A stretch of DNA of 64,000 nt, from the NCBI GenBank assembly GCA_014529385.2, contig CM043942.1, positions 19,853,991-19,917,990 of the forward strand, in the 5' to 3' direction. Position numbers and translations under genes: made by a program. Positions 11,852 to 22,812 of the stretch are shown in pieces (positions within the stretch are counted from its first letter, which is position 1; the number at the start of each line of letters is the position of its first letter). Under the pieces are notes generated by a model. The model had not been told where the DNA came from. It saw only the letters and a program-made list of their open reading frames with translations, and made no database searches. Origin of the DNA: Adiantum capillus-veneris. Its lineage: Eukaryota; Streptophyta; Polypodiopsida; Polypodiales; Pteridaceae.

Positions 11852-12204
11852 ACGACGTCAGTTTAGCCGTAGCTAGATAGCATTAGTTTAGGGTTTCTCA
11901 TAGCTTATGTATCATGAGACGGATTTTATACGTCTTTTTGAACCATGTATATTATTACATTTGTCACCGCAGTTCCTTTTGCCAATCAATTCTTTATGCC
12001 TATGATGTTGTACAATTGTCATTATTACATTTGCCAATCAATTCATTTTGCCTATGATGTGTACAATTGTCAATTTGGCAAACAATGCGTTTTGTGGGTG
12101 ACTATTTTGGGTCTATTATCTACCCTTGTACTTTTTTTAAAAAGTGAATCAAGTACAATATAGTTGATGGGTGGCAGGGCATTCAATGCCCTGCCACCAA
12201 AAAA

Positions 12205-12420
12205 AAAATCTCTCGGGCGTCGCTATAGGCGTCGCTATTTATGGCTCTGTAGCGTCGCTATAGTCTTCTGTGTAAACGTCGCTATATGCGTCGCTATGAG
12301 CATCGCTATATAGCGACGCGTATAGCGACGCATATAGCGACGCTCTCGTAGCGACGGTTTTAGCGACGCCGGGGGTTATAAAAACCCAGTGTATTTCCGT
12401 CGCTAACAGCGTCACAAGAG
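12205..12420. repeat. Element 1 3' subterminal repeats, palindromic
   Basis: Many GCGTCGCTA motifs lie in both orientations. They form an imperfect palindrome centred near 12310 (GCTATATAGC) with arms of about 30 bp. They are probable binding sites for the tnpA-like protein. In all copies the array follows a short A/T tract and a GCAGGGCATT...AATGCCCTGC inverted repeat (12175-12200). Confidence 0.75.
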
Positions 12421-12439
12421 CACACAACCTCTTGTAGTG

Positions 12440-12722
12440 CTACTATTAATTTGACGCTGGCTCTAACGTAACCTATAATCGTTATGCTTAACCTATAATC
12501 TAACCTAACGTAAAACATATATCTAACTTAACTTAATGTAAACCTAACTTATAACATCTACCTAACCTAACCGAAGTCAGTTTGCCCTTTTAGAAGTACA
12601 CGAGTCATATTCGAAGTCCGTTTGTATTTTCTCGACTATTATGCCATCGATAGCTCTAACCTAAACTTTAATCTCACCTAACATATAACCTAAACCTAAC
12701 CTAACCTAACATAACATAAAAA
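12440..12722. repeat. CACTA-A tandem repeat array, continued
   Basis: The repeat interrupted at 4926 resumes here with 'ctattaatttgacgctggc'. Another 'cgaagtccgtttgtatttt' unit lies near 12612, with 'aacctaacataac' spacers. No gene is seen. Confidence 0.65.
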
Positions 12723-13401
12723 CAACACAATGGTGAAGCGTTTAGCAAAACGACAAGCCATACAGCTTGTCCACAATGCATATGCAATGTGGGCAAGTTC
12801 TATGGCTTGCCAATTTGGCAAATGGCTCACCATTGTGTTGTATTTAGAGTTGCGAAGCGATTTTATGGCCTGAAAACCGCTCGCAGATATATAGACAACA
12901 AAATGGCGATCCGTTTGGCAATACGGCAAGCCATAAAGCTTTCCCACAAGGCGTATGACAAGGCATACGCCTTGTGGGCAAGCTTTATGGCTTGCCGTAT
13001 TGCCAAACAGATCGCCATTGTGTTGTTTTTAGGGGCACGAGGTAATTTTAGCGCTTGAAAATCGCTCACAAACATATAGACAACACCATGGCGAGCCGTC
13101 TGGCAATATGGCAAGCCATAAAGCTTGCCCACAATGCATATGCATTGTAAGCAAGATCTATGGCTTGCGTATTGCCAAACGGCTCGCCATGGTGCTATTT
13201 TAGGACTTGAAAATCACTCGCAGACATATAAACAACACAATAGTGAGCCGTTGGCAATACGAAAAGCCATAGAGCTTGCCCACAATTCATATGTGTTGTG
13301 GGTAAGCTTTATGGCTTGCCGTATTGACGAACGGATTGCCATTCTGTTGTTTTTAATATACATTGTGGGTAAGCTCTATAGCTTGCCGTATTGTCGAACA
13401 T
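12723..13401. repeat. Tandem array of four large hairpins
   Basis: Four palindromes of about 115-130 bp lie at 12723-12840, 12896-13025, 13081-13196 and 13232-13350, with a half unit at 13360-13401. Each left arm starts CAACACAATGGC or similar and holds GGCAAGCCATAAAGCTTGCC-like sequence. The right arm is its reverse complement around a core such as GCATATGC. Spacers are also related ('gaaaatcgctcgcagacat'). The second hairpin is nearly perfect. No protein is convincing. The array lies in the remains of CACTA-A. Confidence 0.85.
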
Positions 13402-13690
13402 AGCTTAACCTAATGTAGCTTTACCTAACCTAACCAAACATAACCTAACTTAACTAAACCTAACATAGATTAACTTAACCTAACCTAGCATATAAGATAA
13501 CCTAACCTAACTTAACGTAGCTTAACCTAACCTAACCTAATACAACTTAACGTAACGTAGCTTAACTTAATCTAACCTAACGTATAAGATAACCTAACCT
13601 AATCTAACGTATAACCTAACATAACAACGTAGCTTAACTTAATGTAACCTAACGTAATCTAACTTAACTTATAACATAAATTTAACCTAA
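13402..13690. repeat. TAACC-type minisatellite
   Basis: Irregular runs of 'taacctaacc', 'aacgtagctt' and 'aacctaacgtataagataa'. They look telomere-like but are not the plant telomere repeat (CCCTAAA). They resemble the spacers at 4380-4660, so they belong to the same decayed element. Confidence 0.75.
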
Positions 13691-14425
13691 AACATAAACC
13701 CCATCAACTACATAATTTGAAAAACAACATAATTCAATAAAAAAATTCTTCAAAACAATATTTTTTCATAAACTTAAACAATATTTTTTCATAATTTAAA
13801 ATGAAATTTCACAAAAAAAATCATAATTTCTTTTAAAGCATTCAAAGTTTAAAGCATGAAATTTTATTTTCTTTAATATACAAAGTAATTTAAATAAACT
13901 TAATATGCATTTAAAGGTTTGAGCACTCACATTCGTCCTATTTGAGCAATGAGAGTTGTTGTAAAAGTCCTGGAACCTGCAAAAATGCACGCACAAACAC
14001 AAAGTTAAGCCCTAAACCCTAAATCTACAAGTAAACATGAAAACAATCTTACCTTAGTGTTATGCGCTAACCCACAAGCAAAATTAGCACCTCTGACGGC
14101 GTGTATCGCAGTAGATCTATGAGAGATGGTGAAGAGGAGAGCTTGAGATGCGGCGCAAGAACTAAGAGAAATGCGCAGAGAAAGCCCACGTTTCGGTTTT
14201 TGCAGGTACCGACGATACAGCTATCGGTATAGTCGTTGGTACAGTCATCGAAAGGGGCGTCGGAATGCGCATTCGCGCTGCCGTCGAAATACGTGTCGAA
14301 AGAGGCATCGGAAATCTGATAATCAAATTTTAAAAAAAACCTTAGCTCCCTTCATAAATACACACACATATACCGAGCCCGTCAGTGACGTTAGTAATGT
14401 GGCGCCGGAATTCAAGTGACCTCTT

Positions 14426-14429
<4 letters not shown>
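13691..14429 (-). mobile_element. Probable 5' terminal region of the old CACTA-A element
   Basis: An AT-rich stretch (13691-14010) holds no gene. From 14196 to 14320 come degenerate motifs such as ACCGACGATA, TAGTCGTTGGTA, GGGGCGTCGG and GCCGTCGAAA. They look like worn versions of the subterminal repeats of the young elements. At 14419-14429 the string ACCTCTTGTAG matches the terminus of the family (ACCTCTTGTAGTG), but the last bases have been replaced by a GA microsatellite. Read on the minus strand this is the expected 5' end for the tnp2 relic at 1540-3929. The target duplication cannot be seen, so this is inference from motif order. Confidence 0.5.

Positions 14430-14488
<59 letters not shown>
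14429..14488. repeat. GA microsatellite
   Basis: A GA run with one GATA interruption, directly abutting the CACTA-A terminus. Confidence 0.95.
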
Positions 14489-14489
<1 letters not shown>

Positions 14490-14639
14490 GCAATGTGTCT
14501 ATAGACGATGAGCGTAGCTAAGCTGAGAGATGAGAAGATGGCTCTCACGTGAGAGGTGTTCTTAGGAGGGTGTGGTGATGTGCATGATTTATAGCTGTGG
14601 ATCATCGAGAGATAGAGGGGCCCCCAAGAAGGAGGAAAA

Positions 14640-14788
14640 CTTTCAAAATGGTTGGCATACTTTGCAATTTATCTCTTTTCTTATATTTTCCATGTCGGTG
14701 TTCTTCTTCTCCCCCTCCCTTCAATTGACTTCTTTGACTTTTCAACCGGCTCAAGGCTAAGCTGAGACACCCTTTTCCCGTACATTGA
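14640..14788 (-). mobile_element. hAT-type MITE fragment
   Basis: Read on the minus strand from 14788 the sequence starts CAATGTACGGGAAAAGGGTG, then 'tcagcttagccttgagccgg'. It matches the terminus and body of the hAT-like MITE at 51981-52198 (CAGTGTTCGGGAAAAG, same body). The far end is not recognisable and no 8-bp duplication is seen, so the left limit is approximate. Confidence 0.6.
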
Positions 14789-15019
14789 CACACACTCATA
14801 CACAAGCGAGGCGAGCGCCATTGACCTCTGTCTATGTCTCTCCTCTGTTTTATTTTGCAAAATGGGAAAGTTGAAGGCCTCCTTGATTTTTGTCTTTCTG
14901 ATTGGCTGCACAACAATCCCTTCTGTTGGGCATTGGTTAAATGTCGGCTTGCATGCCTTTGTGGCGAGGTAGTCAGAACCGGTTGCCAGTCAATTGCAAC
15001 TGGCCAACAAGGGTTGACC

Positions 15020-15112
15020 AAAACGATCAACGTGGAGCTGACACAGTGGGATTGAACTCAATGCCTCAACTTCATGGGTCAGTCGCTCAACCACTCCACC
15101 TGCATGCGTGCA
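15020..15112 (-). repeat. tRNA-like repeat (possible SINE head)
   Basis: On the minus strand there is a box-A-like TGGTTGAGCGACTGACCC, and about 28 bases on a box-B-like GAGTTCAATCC, which is tRNA-like spacing. No acceptor stem closes cleanly and there is no clear anticodon arm, so it is more likely a tRNA-derived repeat than a tRNA gene. Confidence 0.4.
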
Positions 15113-15117
15113 CCTAT

Positions 15118-15300
15118 ATTTATCTATTGTCATTCCGTTCTGATCAACATCAATTGCGACAAAGCCCACGTGGGCCTCGACAGGCAGGACTCCATAAACA
15201 CCATCAACATACTTACCAAGAATGTTTTCACACTCGAGCCCATCCACTTCATGCAAGAGGTCTTTGGGTCTTGTAAAGCCAAAGTGTAAGTGTAACATCT
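15118..15300 (-). other. Short protein-like stretch, unassigned
   Basis: One minus-strand frame reads with ordinary protein composition (for example 'RPKDLLHEVDGLECENILGK') and is bounded by a GA microsatellite and the tRNA-like repeat. I do not recognise it. It may be a piece of a captured exon or chance. No start codon or splice sites are convincing. Confidence 0.2.
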
Positions 15301-15322
15301 TGGCATATGAATGTGTGTGTGT

Positions 15323-15326
<4 letters not shown>

Positions 15327-15375
<49 letters not shown>
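15327..15375. repeat. GA microsatellite
   Basis: A run of GA dinucleotides preceded by a short TG run. Confidence 0.95.
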
Positions 15376-15376
<1 letters not shown>

Positions 15377-16560
15377 ACAATCACAACAATAATAATGAAG
15401 GCCCAAAATGAGTGTGGCAAAGAAAGAAGAGAGATATGCACCCATAAACTCCACTGAGAGAACCTCAATTAGTTCATTATCTGCTTGCACACACACATAC
15501 ACAGCTCAAGCGAGGTAGCTTCTTACTAATGCTCTTGCATGATTGCTTTTTGCTTGCACTTTTGGCATGAAAAAAGAGAAAGTAATTTTTCTTTCAACAA
15601 AACGGTAATTTTTAAAGCATATTGCACTTTCATTTTTTGAATTTAAACTTCAAAATGCGTCTTAAAATAATTAATTTTCTAAGAGTTCGATTGTGAAAAA
15701 AGCCAAGCCAAAAATACACCCCAACGCAATGAATCAACACGAAGTAGAAGTCCCAAAAGCTCCAACAACAACAACCACATCAAGAGTAGTTGTGGTGGCA
15801 AAGGTATGGCGATAGCATTGATGGGCAGAGTGAGCTGAAGGCAGTGCGGGTGGACTCTCACCTCGAGGTGCGGGTGCCCACTCCACCATCTCGAGCTATG
15901 CAGTTGTCGCTCAAAAGCTCTCTCTCTCTATGAAAGCCCATGTTTTCAACTCTCAATCTCAAGTGAGCCTGCATGTCAAGAAGGAGCTCTTTTGCATTGC
16001 TAACCTTGAGAAAGGACAACCCTTCCACTACTATTGAGTTTAGTTCAAATTTTGTCCTAATATTCAACCATCGCAGAACTTTCTCCCTCTGATGCCGCCT
16101 TTTCTTCCTTTTTACGACTCTCTCTCTCATCCCTCCCCCCCTCCTGCATGTCACCTTTGATTCCACCCCTCCCTTCCATAACCATCAATGCCTATCTTTC
16201 TCTTGGAAAGAGCAGAAGGACTGGTGGGCAATCGAGTATGGCCGCAATGCAGAATGCCATGTCCCAAATCATGGGTTGTGAAAGGGGTTTGAGGCCTTGG
16301 ACCCCAATCCGTAGCATGGAGGCAGTAAGACCTCAGACTTCCTCTGGCAGTAAGAGCCATCAATATGTTCCACATGGCTATGACGTGCCTTTCCCTTCAG
16401 GGCTGCAAGTTGGGTTGTGCTCTACCACCTCCTCAAGCATTTCCTCCGCCCTACCTTGACCACTACAAAACACACCATCTCCATCTCCAACATTCGGTCT
16501 CTGTTTCCTACTCCTCCATCTCTCCATTATCGTGCGTCGGCCTGCCCTTCAACATTGCAG
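15376..16560. other. No gene seen
   Basis: Open frames here are short, overlap on both strands and match nothing I recognise. Confidence 0.5.
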
Positions 16561-16576
16561 TTCAAGATCTGATCTT

Positions 16577-16680
16577 CCACCTATTAAGCTGCAGTTTGAG
16601 CTCTACTCTGCCACCTATTAAGCTGCAGTTTGGGCTCTACTCTTCCACCTATTAAGCTGCATTTCCTCCACCCTCGGACA
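16577..16680. repeat. 34-bp tandem repeat, three units
   Basis: The unit 'ccacctattaagctgcagtt' plus 'tgagctctactctg' starts at 16577 and 16611, and partially at 16645. Confidence 0.85.
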
Positions 16681-16807
16681 AGCCTCCTACTCTTGATACC
16701 CTAGGAGGACAGCATGTACCATCGACTACCACATTTCTATACGAGTCGGTGCTTTATATGTGCTTCCTCTTCTTTGCCTCTTTCCTTTCCATCCAAAACT
16801 CGTCAAA

Positions 16808-16873
<66 letters not shown>
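16808..16873. repeat. CT microsatellite
   Basis: A long CT run; reading frames through it are Ser/Leu artefacts. Confidence 0.95.
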
Positions 16874-16875
<2 letters not shown>

Positions 16876-17564
16876 CTTGATCTCCAAATCTCATTATATG
16901 AGCTTCATGTGTGTATACAAAGAGAGATGTGGTGAAGAAAGACTTGCAAAAGCACGTATCAAATTTCATTAAGGCCATTCCAATATTGATATTGAGTGTA
17001 CTTACTTCTCAGTAACTTCTCTTTTTTTTCTCTCACCGAAGGCGGCCACAGGCCACCGAAGGTAGAGGGAGTCTCACTCAAGATTCTTAACATACATTTT
17101 AACGCATGTGATATCAACTATCTCTGATTAGGTCTTAAAAATTGAGGTCTATTCAATCTTGACCCTTACATGCACGAAGTGAAAGCACACTTTAACTCCA
17201 CAAAAGAAGTCGAAATGTATCCAAAATCTAGAATAGATTAGAAAATTATCATTCAAAGGGATACAAACAATTGTGAACCATTTGATCTCCCATATAAATG
17301 ACCTCAATTGAAGATCGTTACATACAAATCCCAAAACTTGTATGCGGACCCAAATTTACCAATCGGCCCAAATTTACATGCCGAGTCGAATTTGCTTTTT
17401 GTCCCAAATTTACGCAACCACCCGAATTTGCAATAATGCATCTAATGGCCCGAATGACCCACCGTCCATCCCATTTGAAAACTCTCGTGCCAAATAGTGT
17501 GGAGGATAGCAACCTCTCCCAAATATGGGTAAGTACTAGATAAATAATTTAGCGCTAGCAAGCA

Positions 17565-17567
<3 letters not shown>
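16874..17567. repeat. Intergenic, with AAATTTAC-rich repeats
   Basis: Between 17340 and 17440 short units of the form 'cccaaatttac' and 'cgaatttgc' recur at irregular spacing. Similar 'cgaatttac' units occur inside the inverted-repeat element at 44390-44640, so this may be a decayed relative. The rest shows nothing. Confidence 0.4.
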
Positions 17568-17615
<48 letters not shown>

Positions 17616-17662
17616 ACCACTTGTACGTTCTCTACATACATTGTAGAGAACGTACAAGTGGT
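17568..17662. repeat. CT microsatellite followed by a perfect 21-bp hairpin
   Basis: A CT run ends at about 17612. At 17616-17636 lies ACCACTTGTACGTTCTCTAC plus A, then a 5-base loop (TACAT), then its exact reverse complement at 17642-17662. No T-tract follows on either strand. Confidence 0.9.
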
Positions 17663-18959
17663 CCATATGTGAATTTGTAAGTGAATGTAGTCAATACGTG
17701 TGAAACTAGTTGATATTGCTATAAAATCAAACCATGCTATTTACTTCGAATTGTCCCATCCCGCCAAGAGGAAAAGAAGGAATTGAGCATTTAAAGAAAA
17801 TATTACAGATGATGCCAAATACGGGGATTTCCACATTTTGGGGGGGGGCTAGCTACTACAAGTTACCACCCTCCCTCCCCACAATAACTCCACTAATTAA
17901 AAGGATCCAGTTAGAATTCTTTACTGTTTATGTGAAGAGTGTGACCTCTGCAATATCAGGGCTCCAGAAAAAGTAGGCTTGCCTTGTCCAAAACTTATTT
18001 AACAAAAACATGGTGGCCTCAAATTTTTGCAACAAGGATTTGGCAACTCAAATTTCAAGTTTTTTGGTTTGAGAAATTCAAATTTATGTAGATTTTTTCT
18101 TTTTAGTATGGTTTTCACCTTCTCATAAACTGGTGAAAGAGTCCAAAGCAGGGCCCATAAAATCATTTTCTCGAGCCCTACTCTCCATACCATGTCCATC
18201 ACTTTCCACAATTTCCCTCTCGCGTATGGGGACATCCAAATTGTTTGTTGTTTGGTGGTCTACATGCCCATTTATTGACAATTTGTGTTAATGATCTCTT
18301 CATGACACCGTGCATGGAATGGTTGCAATCCGATGTGGAAAGGAACGTGCTTGCAATTCCTTGTCATGGCCATGCCTTGGCACACCAATCTATGTCACAT
18401 CCCTTCATTGCACTTATTAAGATTGACTTTTAAGTGCACTAAGTTGCATCAATGACTTGGCTGATGAATTGTACACCCCCTTTTGCAAAATTGTTGTCCC
18501 CTCGAGGCACATGCAATGCTTGAGGTTCATTGTACATTCTTTGTTGAGTTACTATATCATCTCCACTCACAATTGTATGGCCAAAAAAGAGTGACTTTCA
18601 TCTTACAAATTTGGAATGTAATTTGTAAACTGCTATGGAGACCAAGGCAGGTGTTGTACCATCTTCTATTTATTGCAAGAACCATGTAAACCAAAACATA
18701 GCATATCAAAGCGATATTTCATTGTATAAGGATGTTTTTACCATCACAAACAAAAAAAAGAAACCTTGCATATTGGATTTTTTTACCCTCAAGAAGCTCT
18801 TTAGGATTTCATGGTCGATGAAGTTTCGCTTTGAACTTTTGGGCTGTTGAAGTTTGTTGTTGAGCGCTCTCACTTTAGGGCCTAGGCATGTGCAAATCGG
18901 CATGAAGTTGTAGCATTTTCTCATGTTGTTTTCTCCTTAGCATTACAATCTAAATATTC
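17663..18959. other. No gene seen
   Basis: AT-rich intergenic sequence with only short open frames and a G-run at about 17842. No domain or repeat structure is recognisable. Confidence 0.5.
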
Positions 18960-20580
18960 AACATTAGATAGTATCTTAAGGGAAGATTTTTCAGCACTTG
19001 GGAGCCCCTCTAGGGGTGGACATAACTTACAAGCAAATATTTTGATGGGTTATGGAGAAGATAAGAAACAATTTGTGGAGATGGGAGTACGTGCTTCTCC
19101 CCTTTCCGAGTAGAGTGAAGGTAATCAACTCATTTATGTTCCCTTATGTAACTTTTAATGGTCTGTTGCTTAAGCTAGCCAAAAGAAACTGGAAAGAGTT
19201 TTTGACAGTAGTGAAAAATTTTCTAGGGAAGAAAAACACTAAAGAATTGACACCCTAGCAATGGGCTAAATGGGAGATAGTTGTGAGACCTATTGAGCAA
19301 GGCGGTCTCAAGATTCTTGACCCTAGCACCCATGTTGAGGCCTAGTGTGCCAAGTCTGTGGTGACACTCACAAAGCAAGATCAGGCTTGGGCTATGATGG
19401 ATAACTCCAAACTCTGCTCGCAAGGTGGCCAATGGAAAGGGCTCGAGGTGCACGACAAGCTACTTGCTCCTCGATGGACCGCCCTGAAACTTGGGGGGAC
19501 GATAGGTGAACTCGCTTGCAAATGCAACAGAGCAACTGAATCCTTGGAATGGGGAGATTTGTCAAGGTATTTTCACTATTCTATAACTTCCTGGTTCTCT
19601 ACATTTGGAAGCATCCTTTTGACTCCTTTTGGAGGGAAGTAGAAAGAAAGATTAATAACAAAGGCATCATGCATATAGGCCAACTTTGGGATCATAGCAT
19701 TATTGGCTAGAAAGGAATGGACCAGTCATGGCCCTCTTATTTAACCTCAATGGGACTTAGAGATTACTGCTCAGTACAGTCCTAGAACAACTGAACTGGT
19801 GGTGTCTACCGAACTGTGAATCCAAGTTCGAGTGTAAGCAGGCAGTGTCCCAAGAATAGACACTTTCTAAAACCGCAAACTAAGGAAGTGTATCTCTCCC
19901 TTATGTCTTCGTAGCAGTGGTTCTCCCCGTTGAACAAGCAGTGGGGCAAGCATTGGCCGGACTGAAGGTGGGAGACAGTTGTGTGGAACATCTGGCGTCC
20001 AAAATGGCCACATGGAATAAAGGTTTTCTTACAGAAGGTATTATTGGGAGCCTTGCCAATTGGGGTAAAGATTTACAATAGGGGGATTGGTCCGGATGGT
20101 AGATGCTTGCAATGTAGAGTAGCGTGTGAAGACCTCCTCCACCTCTTCTTGGGAGGGAGGTGTTTAAGAGCCACACTTTGCTCATTGCAACTAAAATTTT
20201 AGAATTTTGCTATTCGAAACATGTTTGTGAAACATGTTTGGAAGGCAAAGAACTACCCCATCTTCGAGAACATCATGGAAGTTGCTAACACATTGCTAAG
20301 TTCACGGAGATAATCCAAGAAAGCAAGGGGACTATCATCGCCATCAGGAAACACAAGGACTCTAATGAGTGTAACATTACCCTGAGAGCCATAATGGCTG
20401 ACCTAAATGGGTATTGATGAGGACACATTCATCATCATCAGGGTGGCTCCTTGTCAGTCGATGTATCTATGATCATTTGAAGATGTCATGGCTCGTGACG
20501 AGCATGGCAGGAAATTGTAATTCTATGTTCTTGCTAATATAATCTACTCATCATTGTGAGTTTTGGAAAGAAAAAAAGAA
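18960..20580 (+). mobile_element. LINE (non-LTR) retrotransposon 3' part, ORF2 C-terminus, decayed
   Basis: Broken frames match the end of a plant L1-type ORF2. The connection region after the reverse transcriptase (about 19040-19260) has 'RVKVINSFMFPY', 'NWKEFLTVVKNFLGKK' and 'QWAKWE'. Further on, the zf-RVT domain (19980-20170) has 'IKVFLQKVLLGALPIGVKI', then CLQC and a LLHLF stretch. A tail-like 'gaaattgtaattctatg' follows near 20510. Stops at about 19256 and elsewhere show it is dead. The same family lies antisense at 36680-39400, with 'RVKVINSFMIPYLYF' in the matching position. The 5' part, with endonuclease and RT core, is missing. Confidence 0.8.
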
Positions 20581-20689
20581 TCTAAATATTCAAGCAAGAT
20601 CATAGATAATATAATCTAATCACGATTGTGAGTTTGCATTTTTTAAAAAAAGAATCTAGATATTCCATAGCAATGGACCATGCCTCTAG

Positions 20690-21230
20690 GACTCCCTTTT
20701 TTCCCCCAAAACTCACAATGGTGAGTAAATTATATTGACAACCACAAGAAATTACAAATTCTTGTCATGCTCATGCCGAGCCATAACTACAAATTCTTGT
20801 CATGCTCATGCCGAGCCATAACATCCCTAGAAGGTCAAGGATACATCGCCTCAAAGGAGAGCCACCCCACGGCAAACGCAACGCCCTTATCAATGAGAGT
20901 TAGTTCCTGTAGTGCCAATTAGCATGTTCCATTGATCATCAAAATTCTTATGTTTCCCAAAGGTTAGGATCGCCCCATTGATTTCTTGTATTATCTTTGT
21001 GAACCTAGATGTTTCCATGGTGTTGTTAAATATACGACCGTTCCTAGCCTTGTAGACCTGTTTGAAGTAGCAAAATCTAATGTAATAAGTACTTCTTGGC
21101 TTTTAATAACCTTCTCGGCCAAAACAGATCTTTCGTATAGAAGCCTATTTTCCATGTCCTTTGCACCCATTTGCATATCTTTCTTGCTTGGCCATTGATC
21201 GCAAGGCATCAGGGATTTCATTAACGTGAT
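20690..21230 (-). mobile_element. Second LINE 3' end, antisense, decayed
   Basis: On the minus strand, 'LGTVVYLTTPWKHLGSQR' and a following frame ending 'GKHKNFDDQWNMLIGT' resemble the last residues of the neighbouring LINE. Its tail region (20700-20830) is the reverse complement of the first LINE's tail (20485-20575), including 'gctcggcatgagcatgaca'. A 35-bp direct duplication (20753-20787 and 20788-20822) lies in the tail. The two LINE fragments are therefore tail to tail. Confidence 0.6.
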
Positions 21231-21745
21231 AAAAAACGTGTGAACATGTTAATAACGTTAAGTGATCACATTTATGAATATATGATCATGTTAAATATTC
21301 ACGTGAACTCCTCTTAACCTATAGAAACCATCCAATTTGGTAAGCACACTCGGATTTTTTCATTTCTTAATGGGCTTGGTTTAGGGTTCACATAGTTTCC
21401 GAACACATATCTCGGTGGGGTTTGGTGGGTTACCATGTCACCACTTTTTGGGTTTTTTGTGATCATGTTAATTGTGATTATGTGAATGTGATTATAAACA
21501 TTGTGATCACAAAAAAATTTCACGTGATCACGTGAATATTAAATCCTTGCAGAGAAAAAGTGGGAGAGGGCTTCACTAACGATTTTGCATTGGGAACATC
21601 TGTACGGGCCTCTAGGACTTCCTAAAAAAACATCAAACTCATGTGGTAGAAAACACAAACAAGGTCACTAGATTTACCCAAAACTTTTGTTAATCGTATC
21701 TTTAGTACATCACAAAAGGGTTTTACCCAAAACTTTTGTTAATCG
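21223..21745. repeat. Intergenic with inverted TGATCAC-rich arms and a 49-bp repeat
   Basis: Two AT-rich arms (about 21225-21305 and 21455-21540) hold many CACGTGA and GTGATCAC strings in inverse order, as in a worn MITE. A 49-bp unit ('acccaaaacttttgttaatc' onward) starts at 21676 and 21725. Element 2 inserted into the second unit, whose remainder continues at 36672. Confidence 0.45.
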
Positions 21746-21768
21746 CACTACAAGAGGCTCTTCATATT

Positions 21769-21950
21769 AGCGACGCTCACACAGCGACGCTCAAAAAAAA
21801 AATTCCCGGCGTCGCTATGAGCGTCGCAAATTTACAAAGAAATTTGCGACGCTCATAGCGACGCTTATAGCGACGCTCATAGCGACGCCAGCTGGGGTAA
21901 AAAAAATAACCGAGCGCGCCCAAAAACTCAGATCTCAGATCTGAGTTTTT
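21769..21950. repeat. Element 2 5' subterminal repeats and hairpins
   Basis: Seven or more GCGACGC/GCGTCGC motifs. A perfect 25-bp stem (21809-21833 with 21840-21864, loop ACAAAG) is built from them. A second palindrome, AAAAACTCAGATCT with its exact complement around one base, lies at 21922-21950. These are likely the cis-sequences recognised by the tnpA-like protein. Confidence 0.8.
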
Positions 21951-21984
21951 CGGCGCCCTCAAGCAAAGAGCAAGTAACACTCTC

Positions 21985-21986
21985 CC

Positions 21987-22027
<41 letters not shown>

Positions 22028-22030
22028 AAT

Positions 22031-22074
<44 letters not shown>

Positions 22075-22192
22075 AGAGGAAGGAGAGCCAGGTATGCTCC
22101 TTCCCTCTCCTCATTCTCATGTTCCCTTCCCCTCTTTCTCTCTCCCTCTCTCTCTCTCTCACACACACACATACACACACACACATAGTGTT

Positions 22193-22236
<44 letters not shown>

Positions 22237-22458
22237 TGCAAAAACGCACACACATACATAAACAAAGAATGCACACACACATTGAGAGAGAAAAAGAGAG
22301 AGAGAGAGCATGCATAAACAAAAAACGCACGCATTGAGAGAGGAAAAGAGAGAGAGAACATGCATAAACAAAAAACGCACACATTGAGAGAGGAAAAGAG
22401 AAAGAAAACATGCATACGATCCAAAAAAACGCACACATTGAGAGAGAAAGAAAGAGAA
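21985..22458. repeat. Element 2 microsatellites and 52-bp minisatellite
   Basis: CT, CA and GA runs and about four 52-bp tandem units, as in element 1. Long open frames are simple-repeat artefacts. Confidence 0.85.
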
Positions 22459-22812
22459 ACTAAGGGAGCGTCGTAGGAAACTAATTAAAATTAAAAGACC
22501 TAAAGATCTAGCTGACGAGGAGTTGAACTGAAGACCTATTATTCAAGAGAGAAATGGCATAATCAATCTATCATACTTGGCATGGGTGATAGAAAAGTTA
22601 TACCATTTATCTCTTTTTATTGGCACACACATCCACACACGCGCACACACACAGGAAGAAGAGAGTTATAACGTCGTAGGAAACTATCTTAAAAGACGTT
22701 AAAGATTAGGTTATATGTAGACTTACATTAAATTAGATTTAGGTTTATTTTTAACTAGATTTACGTTTATTTAAGCTAGATTTAGATTTACGTTATATTA
22801 GATTAGATGCGG

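Larger units (their letters stand above)
4927..12439 (+). mobile_element. CACTA (En/Spm) DNA transposon, element 1
   Basis: A complete element of 7513 bp. It begins CACTACAAGAGGCT and ends with the inverse (AACCTCTTGTAGTG), giving a 12-14 bp terminal inverted repeat. It is flanked by the 3-bp target duplication CTA (4924-4926 and 12440-12442). The flanks rejoin into a normal unit of the host tandem repeat ('gcgtttttt' + 'cta' + 'ctattaatttgacgc'), which confirms the insertion. Inside, in order: subterminal TAGCGACGC repeats, a microsatellite-rich block, a captured HMA fragment, a tnp2-like gene, a tnpA-like gene, and 3' subterminal repeats. It is the only young copy with no large deletion in tnp2, but it carries a frameshift there and a shortened 5' subterminal array. 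Confidence 0.95.

Noticed and set aside
12239-12427. Open frame of Ala/Ser/Asp/Tyr repeats near the 3' end of element 1
   Set aside because: It is translation of the GCGTCGCTA subterminal repeats, not a protein.
13402-13690. Internal telomere repeat
   Set aside because: Units are TAACC/TAACGTAG-like and irregular, not CCCTAAA, and similar spacers occur in the CACTA-A repeat array.
14171-14419. Arg-rich open frame at the end of CACTA-A
   Set aside because: It is produced by CGTCGG/CGATAC-type repeat motifs and has no family resemblance.
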